Origin: Bacteroidaceae bacterium
GTDB lineage: Bacteria > Bacteroidota > Bacteroidia > Bacteroidales > Bacteroidaceae
Reading direction: 5' to 3'
Assembly (NCBI GenBank): GCA_017546505.1
Contig: JAFYWV010000020.1
Coordinates: forward strand, 1-64,000
DNA: 64,000 bases
The notes beneath the pieces are model-generated. The model was not told the origin of the DNA, did not search any database, and was given only the letters and a program-made list of their open reading frames with translations. Both the position numbers and the translations under genes were made by a program. Shown piece by piece: positions 1 to 9,784 of the stretch (position 1 is the first letter of the stretch; every line of letters begins with the position of its first letter).

Positions 1-1
1 C

Positions 2-1050
2 GTAACAAGTATTGGAAACACTGCGTTCTCTGGTTGCACCGGCCTCACCAGCTTTGAAATTCCTAATAGTGTAACAAGTATTGGATATGATGTGTTCTAT
101 GGTTGCACAGGGCTTACAAGCATTGAAATCCCTAACAGCGTTACAAGAATTGGAAATGGGGCGTTCTATGGTTGCACAGGTCTTACAAGCATTGAAATCC
201 CTAACAGCGTTACAAGCATTGGACAGGAGGCGTTCTATGGTTGCACAGGCCTTACAAGCATTGAAATCCCTAACAGCGTTACAAGCATTGGAGATTATGC
301 GTTCGATGGATGCACCGGTCTTACAAGCATTACAGTTCCTAGAAGCGTTACAAGCATTGGATACGGTGCGTTCAATGGTTGTACAGGGCTTAAGGCCGTA
401 CATATTAGCGACCTTGCAGCTTGGTGTGGTAAAGATTTTGGTGGTAATTATGCAAATCCGTTGTGCTATGCAAAGAACCTGTATTTGAATGGTGAATTGG
501 TTACAGAACTTGTAATCCCCGATGGTGTAAAAGAGATAAAGAATTATACGTTCTCTGGTTGCGGAGGGCTTACAAGCATTATAATCCCCAACAGCGTTAC
601 AAGCATTGGAAATGGGGCGTTCTGGCATTGTACAGGGCTTACAAGCATTGAAATCCCTAACAGCGTTACAAGCATTGGAGAATATGCGTTCAGTGGTTGC
701 TCCGGGCTTACAAGCATTACAATCCCTAACAGCGTAACAAGCATTGGAAATGGGGCGTTCTATAATTGCTACGGCCTTACAAGCATTGAAATCCCTAATA
801 GCGTTACAAGCATTGGAAATTATGCATTCTATGGTTGCACCGGGCTTACAAGCATTACAATCCCTGACAGCGTCACAAGCATTGGAGATTATGCGTTCGA
901 TGGATGCACCGGTCTTACAAGCATTACAGTTCCTAGAAGCGTTACAAGCATTGGATACGGTGCGTTCAAAAATTGCTCCGGGCTTACAAGTGTTGTAATT
1001 GGTAATAGCGTTGAAAGCATTAAAAATTATGCATTCGAAGGTTGCAAAGG
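2..1050 (+). repeat. 69-bp coding tandem repeats (LRR_5 units), partly identical at DNA level
   Basis: Units of 69 bp (23 codons) recur with very high nucleotide identity, built around ACAAGCATTGAAATCCCTAA and AGCGTTACAAGCATTGGA. The segments 281-375 and 875-969 are identical over 95 bp although 594 bp apart. Synonymous sites are conserved too, which points to recent duplication or gene conversion rather than selection on protein sequence alone. Confidence 0.9.
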
Positions 1051-2038
1051 GCTTAAAAGCATAACTTCTTTTATCCCTGCCGACAATTTGTTTGTACCCG
1101 GCTACAATTCTTTTTACAATGTAAACAAAACCTCTTGTACACTATACGTTCCTTACGGTGCAAAAGAGACATACGCAGCAACAAGCCGTTGGAATGAGTT
1201 TGTCAACATCGTGGAGATGGCTCCTGAGAGTCAACTCGGCGACATCAACAAGGATAACGAGGTTAACGTAGGTGACTTTGCAGCACTGGCGAACATAATC
1301 TTCAACTCGGAGAGCATAGATGATACAATAAAATCCGTATCCGACATTAACGCAGATGGTGAAGTGAACGTAGGCGACTTTGCAGCCCTTGTAAACCTCA
1401 TCTTCAACAGCGGTTCACAGGCCTCTCTCCAAAGAGCAGCAACACGCGCCGCCGCAGATGAAACAACCTTCTACATCGAGCCTTTCAGCATCGCTGCGGG
1501 CGAGACAAAGGTAATCCCCGTTCTTATGGAGAACCCGGATGATACATTCTCACAGTTGCAGTTCGACATCACCCTCCCCGAGGGTCTTGAGATACCCGAA
1601 TATTTCGACGAAGAGCAGTTTGCCGTTGTAAAAGATATAAAGCGTGGCAGCCGCACAAAATCGGTCTACAACATACAAACTCAGCCTGTCGGCGAGGCAT
1701 TGCGCGTGTTGTGCACCACCCAGAACGCTTATGCCTTTTTCACCGGCGTGAGCGGTGATGTGCTGTTAATCACCGTCAAGGCAGCCGATAACATTGCCAT
1801 TGGTGATGTTGATATAAAGATTACAAACACCGTGCTTTCACGCCAGGATGGCACAACCTATAAACCCGCAGACTGTACAGCAACAGTTACTGTAACCGAT
1901 GGTTCAACAACAGGCATTGACGATGTGAAAGGTGAAAACGGAGAAATGAAAACTATCTACGATTTGCAGGGCAGAAAAGTAGACACCCTAAACAGAGGAC
2001 TTTACATCATCGACGGCAAAAAGGTGATGATAAAGTAA
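2..2038 (+). CDS. BspA-like LRR_5 surface protein with dockerin-like and cohesin-like modules (5' truncated by window edge)
   Basis: The reading frame is already open at base 2, so the start and any signal peptide lie outside the window. The visible part is about 678 residues. It begins with many 23-residue LRR_5 repeats of the form [19 protein letters not shown], interrupted once (nt ~390-540) by a non-LRR island with W-C and NLYLNG motifs. An LYVPYG...NIVEM module follows (nt ~1140-1220). Next comes a dockerin type I-like pair of calcium-loop motifs, [13 protein letters not shown] and [13 protein letters not shown] (nt ~1238-1410). A beta-rich stretch (nt ~1467-1905) with the look of a cohesin-type domain follows. 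The end is a short block with YDLQGRKV and [13 protein letters not shown], shared with three other proteins in this window. Family role: BspA-like proteins are surface or secreted adhesin-like proteins. The cohesin assignment is by pattern only. Confidence 0.85.
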   Translation, partial: VTSIGNTAFSGCTGLTSFEIPNSVTSIGYDVFYGCTGLTSIEIPNSVTRIGNGAFYGCTGLTSIEIPNSVTSIGQEAFYGCTGLTSIEIPNSVTSIGDYAFDGCTGLTSITVPRSVTSIGYGAFNGCTGLKAVHISDLAAWCGKDFGGNYANPLCYAKNLYLNGELVTELVIPDGVKEIKNYTFSGCGGLTSIIIPNSVTSIGNGAFWHCTGLTSIEIPNSVTSIGEYAFSGCSGLTSITIPNSVTSIGNGAFYNCYGLTSIEIPNSVTSIGNYAFYGCTGLTSITIPDSVTSIGDYAFDGCTGLTSITVPRSVTSIGYGAFKNCSGLTSVVIGNSVESIKNYAFEGCKGLKSITSFIPADNLFVPGYNSFYNVNKTSCTLYVPYGAKETYAATSRWNEFVNIVEMAPESQLGDINKDNEVNVGDFAALANIIFNSESIDDTIKSVSDINADGEVNVGDFAALVNLIFNSGSQASLQRAATRAAADETTFYIEPFSIAAGETKVIPVLMENPDDTFSQLQFDITLPEGLEIPEYFDEEQFAVVKDIKRGSRTKSVYNIQTQPVGEALRVLCTTQNAYAFFTGVSGDVLLITVKAADNIAIGDVDIKITNTVLSRQDGTTYKPADCTATVTVTDGSTTGIDDVKGENGEMKTIYDLQGRKVDTLNRGLYIIDGKKVMIK

Positions 2039-2060
2039 TTTGTTGAATAGTTGCTGTTTC

Positions 2061-2103
2061 AAGAGGCTGTGTCAAAATGAAAATTTGGCTCAGCCTCTTT
2101 TTG
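2061..2103 (+). terminator. Rho-independent terminator of the BspA-like gene
   Basis: GAGGCTG (2063-2069) pairs with CAGCCTC (2091-2097), with further weaker pairs inside, followed by a run of five T. It starts about 23 bp after the stop codon. Confidence 0.75.
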
Positions 2104-2221
2104 TATTGCCGAGAGATTATAGTTTTTGTTTAAAATGATTGTTTTTTTATTTGTAATAACTTTGTTAGTAATAATCTTGTTACTAATAAAACTATTACAT
2201 CGGTGCAGAGAGATTTGTTAT

Positions 2222-2261
2222 AACTATAAAGCGGAGGTGATGAAGCCTTCGCTTTATAGTT
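2222..2261. other. 16-bp hairpin of unknown role upstream of leuS
   Basis: Arms 2222-2237 and 2246-2261 pair over 16 bp with one G-T mismatch (a wobble in RNA) and an 8-base loop. No uridine run follows directly and it lies about 130 bp before leuS, beyond the terminator at 2061-2103. It could be a second terminator, the end of a lost gene, or a leader structure. The rest of the 2039-2390 gap is AT-rich and holds only the leuS promoter element. Confidence 0.6.
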
Positions 2262-2321
2262 TGTTTATATACAATTTTTTCAAAAAAATCTAACTTAAAC
2301 CGTATTATTACTTTTTTTATA

Positions 2322-2329
2322 TATTTTTG
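2322..2329 (+). promoter_or_regulatory. Bacteroidota -7 element for leuS operon
   Basis: TATTTTTG matches the TAnnTTTG consensus of the Bacteroidota primary sigma factor, about 60 bp before the leuS start. No clear -33 TTTG is visible at the right distance. Confidence 0.5.
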
Positions 2330-2390
2330 TAGGTTAATATGCCCACAAAGTGGATAGTGGGGTTTAGAAAAGATTAAAAACTTAAAGACA

Positions 2391-5222
2391 ATGGCATATA
2401 ATTTTAACGAAATTGAGCAGAAGTGGCAGCAGCGCTGGAGAGAGAACAAGACTTACAAGGTGGTTGAAGAGAATGGCAAGGAGAAATTCTATATTCTGAA
2501 TATGTTCCCCTATCCATCGGGAGCGGGTCTTCACGTCGGTCACCCGCTCGGCTACATAGCATCGGATATTTTCGCGCGTTACAAGCGTCTCAACGGGTAC
2601 AATGTACTCAACCCAATGGGTTACGATGCATATGGCCTCCCTGCCGAGCAGTATGCGATACAGACAGGCCAGCACCCGGCTGTGACAACAGAGCAGAACA
2701 TTGCGCGTTACCGCGAACAGCTTGACAAGATTGGTTTCTGCTTCGATTGGGACCGTGAGATTAGAACCTGTGATGCCGGTTACTACCACTGGACACAGTG
2801 GACATTCATAAAGATGTTCAACAGCTACTACGACAACGATGCAAAATGTGCAAAGCCAATTGCCGAGCTCATTGAGAAATTGAGCAAGGAGGGTAGTGCA
2901 GGCTTCAACGCCGCTTGCACCGAGGAGGTTGAGGTTACTGCCCAGGAGTGGAACGCTATGAGTGAGGTGGCACAGCAGGAGCTGTTGATGAACTGGCGCA
3001 TTGCATTCCTCAATGAGACAATGGTGAACTGGTGTCCGGCATTGGGTACCGTGCTTGCCAACGACGAGGTTGTAGACGGCGTTTCGGAGCGCGGTGGTCA
3101 CCCTGTGGTGCAAAAGAAGATGAAGCAGTGGTGTCTGCGCGTGTCGGCCTATTCACAGCGTTTGCTCGACGGTCTTGAGAAAGTAGAGTGGAGCGACTCC
3201 TTGAAAGAGACACAGCGCAACTGGATTGGCCGCAGCGAGGGTACCGAGATGCAGTTCCGTGTAAAGGAGAGTGATGTTGAGTTTACAATCTTCACCACAC
3301 GTGCCGATACAATATTCGGTGTCACATTTATGGTTCTTGCTCCCGAGGGCGAGCTTGTGGCACAACTTACCACTTCTGAGCAGAAAGAGGCTGTCGAGGC
3401 TTATCTTGACCGCACAAAGAAACGCACCGAGCGTGAGCGTATGATTGACCGCAACGTGACAGGTGTGTTTACAGGCTCATACGCCATCAACCCAATCACA
3501 GGCGAGGAGATTCCAGTGTGGGTGAGCGACTATGTGCTATCGGGTTACGGAACAGGTGCCATTATGGCTGTTCCTGCACACGACAGCCGCGACTATGCCT
3601 TTGCAAAGCACTTCGGCATTGAGATACGTCCGCTCATTGAGGGTTGTGACGTAAGCGAGGAGAGCTTCGATGCCAAAGAGGGTATAATGACAAACTCGCC
3701 TGTTGCTGCTTTTGGCGATTGCAAACTGAACCTTAACGGATTGACAGTGAAAGAGGCCATTGCAAAGACTAAGCAGTTTGTTACAGAGAATAAGCTAGGT
3801 CGCGTAAAGGTCAACTACCGTTTGCGTGATGCTATCTTCAGCCGTCAGCGTTACTGGGGCGAGCCGTTCCCCATCTACTACAAGAACGGTGTGCCTTATC
3901 CGGTGCCCGAGGAGTGTCTGCCTATTGAATTGCCCGAGGTTGAGAAGTTCCTCCCCACAGAGAGCGGCGAGCCGCCACTCGGCCACGCAAAGATGTGGGC
4001 GTGGGATACCGTGGCAAACTGCATCACAAGCAAGGATAACATTGACAACAAAACAGTGTTCCCGCTTGAACTTAACACAATGCCCGGTTTTGCCGGTTCC
4101 AGTGCGTATTATCTGCGTTATATGGACCCCAAGAACGGCAATGCGCTTGTGTCTGAGGAGGCCAACGGCTATTGGCAGAATGTCGACCTGTATGTTGGCG
4201 GTAAGGAGCACGCTACCGGCCATCTCATATACTCACGTTTCTGGAATATGTTCCTCTTTGACTGTGGATATAGTGTTAAGGAAGAGCCTTTCCAGAAGCT
4301 TATCAACCAGGGTATGATTCAAGGTCGCAGTAACTTTGTGTACCGTATAAAGGATACAAATACATTTGTGTCGCTCAACCTGTCAAAGGATTACGATGTC
4401 ACTCCGCTTCACGTTGATGTGAACATTGTCTCAAACGATGTGCTCGATATTGATGCATTCCGTGCTTGGCGTCCGGAGTATGCCGATGCCGAGTTTATCC
4501 TTGAAAACGACAAATATATCTGTGGCTGGGCTGTTGAGAAGATGAGCAAGTCAATGTTCAATGTTGTCAACCCCGATGTGATTGTAGAGAAGTATGGTGC
4601 CGATACATTGCGTATGTATGAGATGTTCCTGGGTCCTATTGAACAGTCAAAACCCTGGGATACAAACGGTATCGACGGTTGTCACCGTTTCCTTCGTAAA
4701 CTGTGGGGTATGTTTTTTGACAAGGACGACAACTGCATTGTGACCGATGATGCACCAACAAAAGAGGAACTTAAATCCCTGCACAAGCTCATTAAAAAGA
4801 CTTCGGAGGATATTCCTGCATTCTCATACAATACCACAGTCAGTGCGTTTATGATATGCTTGAATGAACTTACGGCACTCAAGTGCAACAAGAAGGATAT
4901 CCTTGAGAAGATTGTTGTTGTGCTCTCGCCGTTCGCACCGCACATTTGCGAGGAGTTGTGGGCGGCTCTTGGCAACACCACAACTGTTTGTGATGCCCAG
5001 TGGCCTGCTTATAACGAAGAGTATCTGAAAGAGGATTCGGTGAAGTATACAATTTCGTTCAACGGTAAGGCGCGTTTTACACTTGATTTTGCCGTTGATG
5101 CGACCAATGCCGAGATTGAAGCTACAGTCCTTGCCGATGAGAACAGCCGGAAATACATTGACGGTAAACCAATCAAGAAGGTTATCATTGTGCCGAAAAA
5201 GATTGTCAACATAGTGATATGA
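2391..5222 (+). CDS. leuS: Leucyl-tRNA synthetase
   Basis: Cytoplasmic class I synthetase that charges tRNA-Leu with leucine using ATP and removes wrongly charged amino acids through its CP1 editing domain. The HIGH-type motif HVGHPLGY is at residues 48-55 and KMSKS at 717-721. At 943 residues it is longer than the E. coli enzyme (860). Extra sequence is visible around residues 145-210 and just before KMSKS, in the region rich in [16 protein letters not shown] believe this is usual for Bacteroidota enzymes. It is the first gene of a co-directional set leuS-yitT-rdgB-porZ and is preceded by its own promoter element. The start at [12 protein letters not shown] fits the family's N-terminus. Confidence 0.97.
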   Translation: MAYNFNEIEQKWQQRWRENKTYKVVEENGKEKFYILNMFPYPSGAGLHVGHPLGYIASDIFARYKRLNGYNVLNPMGYDAYGLPAEQYAIQTGQHPAVTTEQNIARYREQLDKIGFCFDWDREIRTCDAGYYHWTQWTFIKMFNSYYDNDAKCAKPIAELIEKLSKEGSAGFNAACTEEVEVTAQEWNAMSEVAQQELLMNWRIAFLNETMVNWCPALGTVLANDEVVDGVSERGGHPVVQKKMKQWCLRVSAYSQRLLDGLEKVEWSDSLKETQRNWIGRSEGTEMQFRVKESDVEFTIFTTRADTIFGVTFMVLAPEGELVAQLTTSEQKEAVEAYLDRTKKRTERERMIDRNVTGVFTGSYAINPITGEEIPVWVSDYVLSGYGTGAIMAVPAHDSRDYAFAKHFGIEIRPLIEGCDVSEESFDAKEGIMTNSPVAAFGDCKLNLNGLTVKEAIAKTKQFVTENKLGRVKVNYRLRDAIFSRQRYWGEPFPIYYKNGVPYPVPEECLPIELPEVEKFLPTESGEPPLGHAKMWAWDTVANCITSKDNIDNKTVFPLELNTMPGFAGSSAYYLRYMDPKNGNALVSEEANGYWQNVDLYVGGKEHATGHLIYSRFWNMFLFDCGYSVKEEPFQKLINQGMIQGRSNFVYRIKDTNTFVSLNLSKDYDVTPLHVDVNIVSNDVLDIDAFRAWRPEYADAEFILENDKYICGWAVEKMSKSMFNVVNPDVIVEKYGADTLRMYEMFLGPIEQSKPWDTNGIDGCHRFLRKLWGMFFDKDDNCIVTDDAPTKEELKSLHKLIKKTSEDIPAFSYNTTVSAFMICLNELTALKCNKKDILEKIVVVLSPFAPHICEELWAALGNTTTVCDAQWPAYNEEYLKEDSVKYTISFNGKARFTLDFAVDATNAEIEATVLADENSRKYIDGKPIKKVIIVPKKIVNIVI

Positions 5223-5264
5223 TACACTGATATTTCAGTAACAACGCTTAAAATAGATTGAATT

Positions 5265-6269
5265 ATGGGCAAGCGATTTATTCCAAGACCGACAGCGATG
5301 AGTGAACTGAAGAATTACTTTATGATTACACTCGGATTGACGCTGTATGCATTCACTTGGAAGTTCTTTATGGCGCCTTTCAAGTTTGTGACCGGCGGTA
5401 TAACCGGTGTGGGTGGTATTGTTGAATATACCACGGGTATTCCGATGCAGTACACCTATTTTGCAATAAACATTATATTGTTGATAATTGCCATACAGCA
5501 GCTTGGATGGAAATTCTGTGTAAAGACAATATATGCCATAGTTGTTATGACTGTGATGCTTGAACTTTTTGGTGCTTTGTCTCAGGCATTTCCTCAATAT
5601 ACGGCTGCTGTGGTGTTGAAAGGCAGTCCGCTCGAGGCTTGTATCGTGGGTTCGATATTCATTGGAATGGGTATCGCGTTCTGTTTCTTGAGCAACGGCA
5701 GTACCGGTGGAGTGGATATTATAGCTGCTATTGTGAATAAATACAAGGATATAAGTTTTGGGCGTGCTATGCTGTATGTCGATGCTTGTATCATCATAAG
5801 CAGTTTCTTTATAGTGCCCATCAGTCCCGATGAAATCACCGGGGAGATGACGGCAGAGGCTCTGAAACTGCAAAAGATTTTCTATGGTTTCATAAACCTT
5901 GTCATTGTAAACGTCTCGCTCGATTATATGGTCAACAGCAACCGTCAGGCTGTGCAGTTCTTCATTTTCTCGAGCAAGTATGACGAGATTGCTTATTATA
6001 TCACCAGGAGACTCAAACGAGGCGTTACACTGCTCGATTCTGTGGGATATTATTCAGGTAAGGAGGGCAAGGTGGTTACAACCATAGCACGTGCAACGCA
6101 GGCTAACCAGTTGTTGAGTGCAATCAAGCAGATTGACCCCAATGCGCTTGTATCACAGTCTAAGGTTATGGCTGTGTATGGTCTTGGGTTCGATAAGATA
6201 AAGTCTAAGAAGAAGGTGAAGATTGATGATGCAACGAGTGTCGATACTGCTAAAACTGAGGAGGCGTGA
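5265..6269 (+). CDS. YitT family membrane protein (DUF161 plus DUF2179)
   Basis: Integral inner-membrane protein of 334 residues. The N-terminal two thirds hold about five or six hydrophobic helices with the family signatures [11 protein letters not shown] and [11 protein letters not shown]. The last third (from about residue 225) is the soluble DUF2179 domain, with [19 protein letters not shown]. The physiological role of the family is not established. It follows leuS by 42 bp and its TGA stop shares one base with the rdgB start, so translation of the two is probably coupled. The charged C-terminal tail ([10 protein letters not shown]) is lineage-specific decoration. Confidence 0.9.
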   Translation: MGKRFIPRPTAMSELKNYFMITLGLTLYAFTWKFFMAPFKFVTGGITGVGGIVEYTTGIPMQYTYFAINIILLIIAIQQLGWKFCVKTIYAIVVMTVMLELFGALSQAFPQYTAAVVLKGSPLEACIVGSIFIGMGIAFCFLSNGSTGGVDIIAAIVNKYKDISFGRAMLYVDACIIISSFFIVPISPDEITGEMTAEALKLQKIFYGFINLVIVNVSLDYMVNSNRQAVQFFIFSSKYDEIAYYITRRLKRGVTLLDSVGYYSGKEGKVVTTIARATQANQLLSAIKQIDPNALVSQSKVMAVYGLGFDKIKSKKKVKIDDATSVDTAKTEEA

Positions 6270-6850
6270 TGAAATTGGTATTTGCAACAAACAACAGGCA
6301 TAAGCTCGACGAAGTCAGGGCTATTGTGGGCGATAGGGTAGAGGTGCTTTCGTTGAAAGACATTGATTGTTATGACGATATTCCCGAGACGGCCGAAACC
6401 TTGCAGGGTAATGCGCTTATAAAGGCAAGGTATATATATGAAAAATATGGTGTCGACTGCTTTGCCGATGATACAGGCCTTGAGGTAGAGGCGCTTGACG
6501 GTGCTCCGGGTGTCTATTCGGCGCGTTATGCCGGTGAGGAGTGCGACCCGGAGGCTAATATGCAGAAACTGTTACATAATTTAACAGAAAAAAATAACCG
6601 CAATGCACAATTTCGTACGGTTATTGCGTTAATTATTAACGGTGAGGAGAAACTGTTTGACGGGGTGGTAAAGGGTGTTATAACCACAGAGAAAAGGGGA
6701 GAGTCCGGTTTTGGTTACGACCCTATCTTTGTCCCCGAAGGATATTCTGAGAGTTTTGCACAAATGAGCGGTGAAATGAAAAACGGTATCAGTCACCGTT
6801 TTCGTGCAACCCAACAACTTGCTAATTATTTAAAAGAGAATTATGGTTAA
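6269..6850 (+). CDS. rdgB: Non-canonical purine NTP pyrophosphatase (RdgB/HAM1)
   Basis: House-cleaning enzyme that hydrolyses ITP, dITP and XTP to monophosphate and pyrophosphate, keeping deaminated purines out of nucleic acids. The 193-residue protein has the family's motifs in order: ATNNRHK at 6-12, the catalytic [11 protein letters not shown] around 66-76, SARYAG at 84-89, then GFGYDPIF and SHR near the C-terminus. I chose ATG 6269 over the in-frame GTG three bases upstream because MKLVFATNN is the usual N-terminus. The start overlaps the yitT stop by one base and the stop overlaps the next gene by 8 bp. Confidence 0.96.
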   Translation: MKLVFATNNRHKLDEVRAIVGDRVEVLSLKDIDCYDDIPETAETLQGNALIKARYIYEKYGVDCFADDTGLEVEALDGAPGVYSARYAGEECDPEANMQKLLHNLTEKNNRNAQFRTVIALIINGEEKLFDGVVKGVITTEKRGESGFGYDPIFVPEGYSESFAQMSGEMKNGISHRFRATQQLANYLKENYG

Positions 6851-9155
6851 AAAAAGTTTGATAATTTTTCTGTTTGTCCTTGTTTCTGTCCTTGGTGTAA
6901 AGGCTTCTGATGATAACTGGACATTGTATCCATCGTATCACAACACTACCTATTGCCAGGTTGTGGGTGATAAGGTTTATGTATTGGCATCGGGTGCGCT
7001 CTATTCATATACCAAGAGTGATAATGAGGTGAGGAAATTCGACAAGATAACGGTGCTCAGTGATATAGACATCTCTTATATCAGATATTCTCACTTTATT
7101 GATGCCCTTGTTGTTGTATATGAGAATGCAAATATCGATATCCTCTACAATGACGAGTCGGTGTACAATATATCCGATTTCAAGAACAAATCTATGCCGG
7201 ACAAGACCATAAACGGTGTTGATATTCAAGATAAGTACGTATATTTGTCTACGTCATTCGGCGTAGTTGTGCTCGACCTTGAAAATCTGGAGTTCGAGAA
7301 TACCTATAACACAGGGTTGGATACATATTGCGCGTATCGCTTCGATGGTAAATTCTATACCGGTACAAAGAGTGGTTTCTATTGTTGCGATATGACCAAG
7401 AATCTTCTTGACAAGAATAATTGGGAACAACTTTATCCAAATTATCCGGTGACGGCGCTTTGCGAATTGGGTGGTGTGTTGTATTGTATCATAGATTTTG
7501 TTGGAATATATACATTCACTCCAAATCCAAAGGGGCTGAAATTGGTTATTGCAAACAATGGCGAGAAATATAAGGCTATGTACCGTTCGGGCGATGAAAT
7601 TATTGCCTATGCTCCAAACAAGGTGAGTGTTATAACTGACGAAAAAACTGTTGTGACTTACACAAATAACGGGAGCAGTTATATAGCAAAGAGTGGTAAC
7701 ACCTTTTGGGATTGTAAGGGATACAATGGGCTCGTCGAGTGTGAATTTGTAGATAATGGAGTTGTAGAGGTGGCTATGCCAATTGTTCCAAATAGTCCTG
7801 TAAGGAATTATTGTGAATTTATGAAATTCACTAATACAGGAAAATTGCTTGTAGCCGGTGGTAGAATAAATTATCTTGGATTGCCCGAGTATAATCACGA
7901 TGGTACTTTGATGGAGTATAACTTTGAAAATGACCGCTGGAATAACTTTGACATCAGCAGTATGGAAAGTGTTACCGGTCTTAAGTACACAAATATGTGT
8001 TCCATAGATGAGGACCCTACAGAACCCGGGCGATATTTTGCCAGTTCTTTTGGCTATGGTGTGTGTGAATTCAAGGATGGTGAATTCGTGCAGCATTATG
8101 ACTATGAAAATTCAGCCTTGGAGAGTGCTATTGCCAATAATAAGAAATATGTCCGTGTATCATCGGTCTGTTTTGACAATGATGGCAACCTGTGGTGTAC
8201 GAATACCACAAATATAGTAGATGTTATAAAGGTCTTGAAGAAGAGTGGTGAGTGGGTTTCGTTGAATTACAAGGATATCGAGGGGTTTGAGACTATTACC
8301 AAGCTTTATATCGATTCTCGTGGTTGGCTATGGGTCGTATCTATGCAGGGCGAGCCGGGTCTCTTCTGTGCAAAGATGAACAATACACCATTCGACACAA
8401 GTGATGACATTACAAAGACGTGGTTGCATAAGTTTGTCAACCAGGATGGTGTAAGTTATGATATATATCAAATCTACGATATTGCCGAGGATAGGAGTGG
8501 TGCAATTTGGGTTGGAACAAACATTGGAGTATTTGTAATTGATGACCCGGAGAAATTTTTCAACGATGGAGTCTTCAAGCAGATAAAGGTTGCCCGAAAC
8601 GATGGTACAGGCTTGGCCGACTATTTTATGAGCGGTGTATATATAAAGGATATCGAGATCGATGGGGCAGGCCGCAAGTGGATAGGTACAAACAATAACG
8701 GTATATATCTTGTAAGTGCCGACGGACAGGAGACAATACATCATTTTACTACCGATAATTCTCCGCTGCCTTCGGATTGCATTGAAAGTATTGCCATAAA
8801 CAATGTAAGTGGCGATGTCTTTATTGGTACAGATAAAGGTATAGCAAGCTACAAAGGGGATGCTACTGTTGCAGCCGAGAGTTTGGAGAAGGGTAATGTG
8901 TATGCTTTCCCAAATCCTGTGACAGCCGATTACAGCGGAAATATATCTGTTGTCGGTCTCACCCAAGGTTGTGTTGTCAAGATTGTTGATGCGGCCGGAT
9001 ATCTGATTAATGAGGGTGAATCTAATGGCGGAATGTACTCTTGGAACGGGCGTAACCAGCGCGGTGAGAAGGTTGCCAGCGGAGTATATTATGTGCTGGC
9101 ATATGATAGTGAGGGCCGTGAAGGTGTAGCGGCCAAGATTCTTATAACAAGATAA
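6843..9155 (+). CDS. porZ: PorZ-like T9SS attachment-complex protein (two-beta-propeller type)
   Basis: Secreted protein of 770 residues with a signal peptide (residues ~1-21, cut after VKA). Beta-propeller repeats fill the middle, with recurrent patterns such as [36 protein letters not shown] and VFIGTDKG. The last ~80 residues form a T9SS-type C-terminal domain with FPNPV, a VKIVDAAG strand, and [14 protein letters not shown]. Length and layout match P. gingivalis PorZ, which works at the cell surface with PorU, PorV and PorQ when cargo is processed and attached to A-LPS. No PorU, PorV or PorQ is in the window. It overlaps rdgB by 8 bp and ends before a strong bidirectional terminator. A generic two-component-regulator-propeller protein is the alternative. 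Confidence 0.8.
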   Translation: MVKKSLIIFLFVLVSVLGVKASDDNWTLYPSYHNTTYCQVVGDKVYVLASGALYSYTKSDNEVRKFDKITVLSDIDISYIRYSHFIDALVVVYENANIDILYNDESVYNISDFKNKSMPDKTINGVDIQDKYVYLSTSFGVVVLDLENLEFENTYNTGLDTYCAYRFDGKFYTGTKSGFYCCDMTKNLLDKNNWEQLYPNYPVTALCELGGVLYCIIDFVGIYTFTPNPKGLKLVIANNGEKYKAMYRSGDEIIAYAPNKVSVITDEKTVVTYTNNGSSYIAKSGNTFWDCKGYNGLVECEFVDNGVVEVAMPIVPNSPVRNYCEFMKFTNTGKLLVAGGRINYLGLPEYNHDGTLMEYNFENDRWNNFDISSMESVTGLKYTNMCSIDEDPTEPGRYFASSFGYGVCEFKDGEFVQHYDYENSALESAIANNKKYVRVSSVCFDNDGNLWCTNTTNIVDVIKVLKKSGEWVSLNYKDIEGFETITKLYIDSRGWLWVVSMQGEPGLFCAKMNNTPFDTSDDITKTWLHKFVNQDGVSYDIYQIYDIAEDRSGAIWVGTNIGVFVIDDPEKFFNDGVFKQIKVARNDGTGLADYFMSGVYIKDIEIDGAGRKWIGTNNNGIYLVSADGQETIHHFTTDNSPLPSDCIESIAINNVSGDVFIGTDKGIASYKGDATVAAESLEKGNVYAFPNPVTADYSGNISVVGLTQGCVVKIVDAAGYLINEGESNGGMYSWNGRNQRGEKVASGVYYVLAYDSEGREGVAAKILITR

Positions 9156-9195
9156 GACATTATTATCGTGGACCGGAATTTTAGATGACAGTATA

Positions 9196-9241
9196 AAACA
9201 AACAAACGGAATGTCCAAAGTGACATTCCGTTTGTTTGTTT
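9196..9241. terminator. Bidirectional terminator between porZ and nrdG
   Basis: Perfect 20-bp stem, arms 9196-9215 and 9222-9241, with a 6-base loop CAAAGT. The outer stem is A-rich on one side and T-rich on the other, so it can end transcription from both converging operons. Confidence 0.9.
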
Positions 9242-9282
9242 ATTTGTTGCCTGTTTGCGCGTAATGCAGGTGTTTGGGGCAT

Positions 9283-9777
9283 TTAATAATCCATTACAAC
9301 AGCTTCCCCTTTTTCAAGTGACGCCGGGACGTTGATTATTCTTTGGTTGCTGCTGCCTCTGAAACGCAGTTCATCGTCCTTCAGAGCCTCGATAAAACGC
9401 CCGTCGACAAGTATGTCTATCTGTTCAAGCAACGCCCTCTGTGCGGGTTTTTGCAGCAACTCCTCGAATATAAAGCCTGTATAGCACCAGATGTTTTTGC
9501 TGCTCTGCTGTTTGATGGCTTTTGCAAGCTCTGTAAAGCCTTGTGGCTGGAACATCGGGTCGCCACCGGTAAAGGTTACATCGGCAAAGGGGTCATCGAG
9601 TATAATCTTCAAAATCTCCTCAATCTCAACAGGGTTGCCGTTGGCAATGTTCCACGATTGAGGGTTGTGGCAACCGGGGCAATGGTGGGGGCATCCCGAA
9701 GAATAGACCGAGGTGCGAAACCCCGGTCCATCAACTGTTGTATCTTCTACTATCTCAAGAATGGAGATTGTTGCCAT
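9283..9777 (-). CDS. nrdG: Anaerobic ribonucleotide reductase activating protein
   Basis: Radical SAM enzyme that uses a [4Fe-4S] cluster and S-adenosylmethionine to create the glycyl radical on NrdD. The 164-residue protein carries the cluster motif CPHHCPGC, with cysteines at 29, 33 and 36, and the SAM-contact stretch VTFTGGDPMFQ around 67-77. It lies 7 bp downstream of nrdD, as expected for a two-gene operon. The N-terminus (MATISILEIVEDTTVDGPG) is the usual one for the short NrdG family. Confidence 0.96.
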   Translation of the reverse strand: MATISILEIVEDTTVDGPGFRTSVYSSGCPHHCPGCHNPQSWNIANGNPVEIEEILKIILDDPFADVTFTGGDPMFQPQGFTELAKAIKQQSSKNIWCYTGFIFEELLQKPAQRALLEQIDILVDGRFIEALKDDELRFRGSSNQRIINVPASLEKGEAVVMDY

Positions 9778-9784
9778 ATTCTTT

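Noticed and set aside
81..998. Long alternative-frame plus-strand and antisense open frames over the LRR repeats
   Set aside because: They arise because a repeat unit of 69 bp (divisible by 3) keeps every frame in register; their proteins are themselves repeats with no domain sense.
2..1050. Regularly spaced repeats that could suggest a CRISPR array
   Set aside because: The repeats are 69-bp coding units without unique spacers, and they translate to LRR_5 repeats in one continuous frame.
1238..1410. Evidence of a cellulosome
   Set aside because: Only one dockerin-like module, no glycoside hydrolase or scaffoldin in the window; the module more likely serves a surface protein.
2382..4223. Large antisense frames across leuS (such as 2382-3113 and 3795-4223)
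   Set aside because: Opposite to a full-length conserved synthetase, with no promoter or recognisable product; shadow frames.
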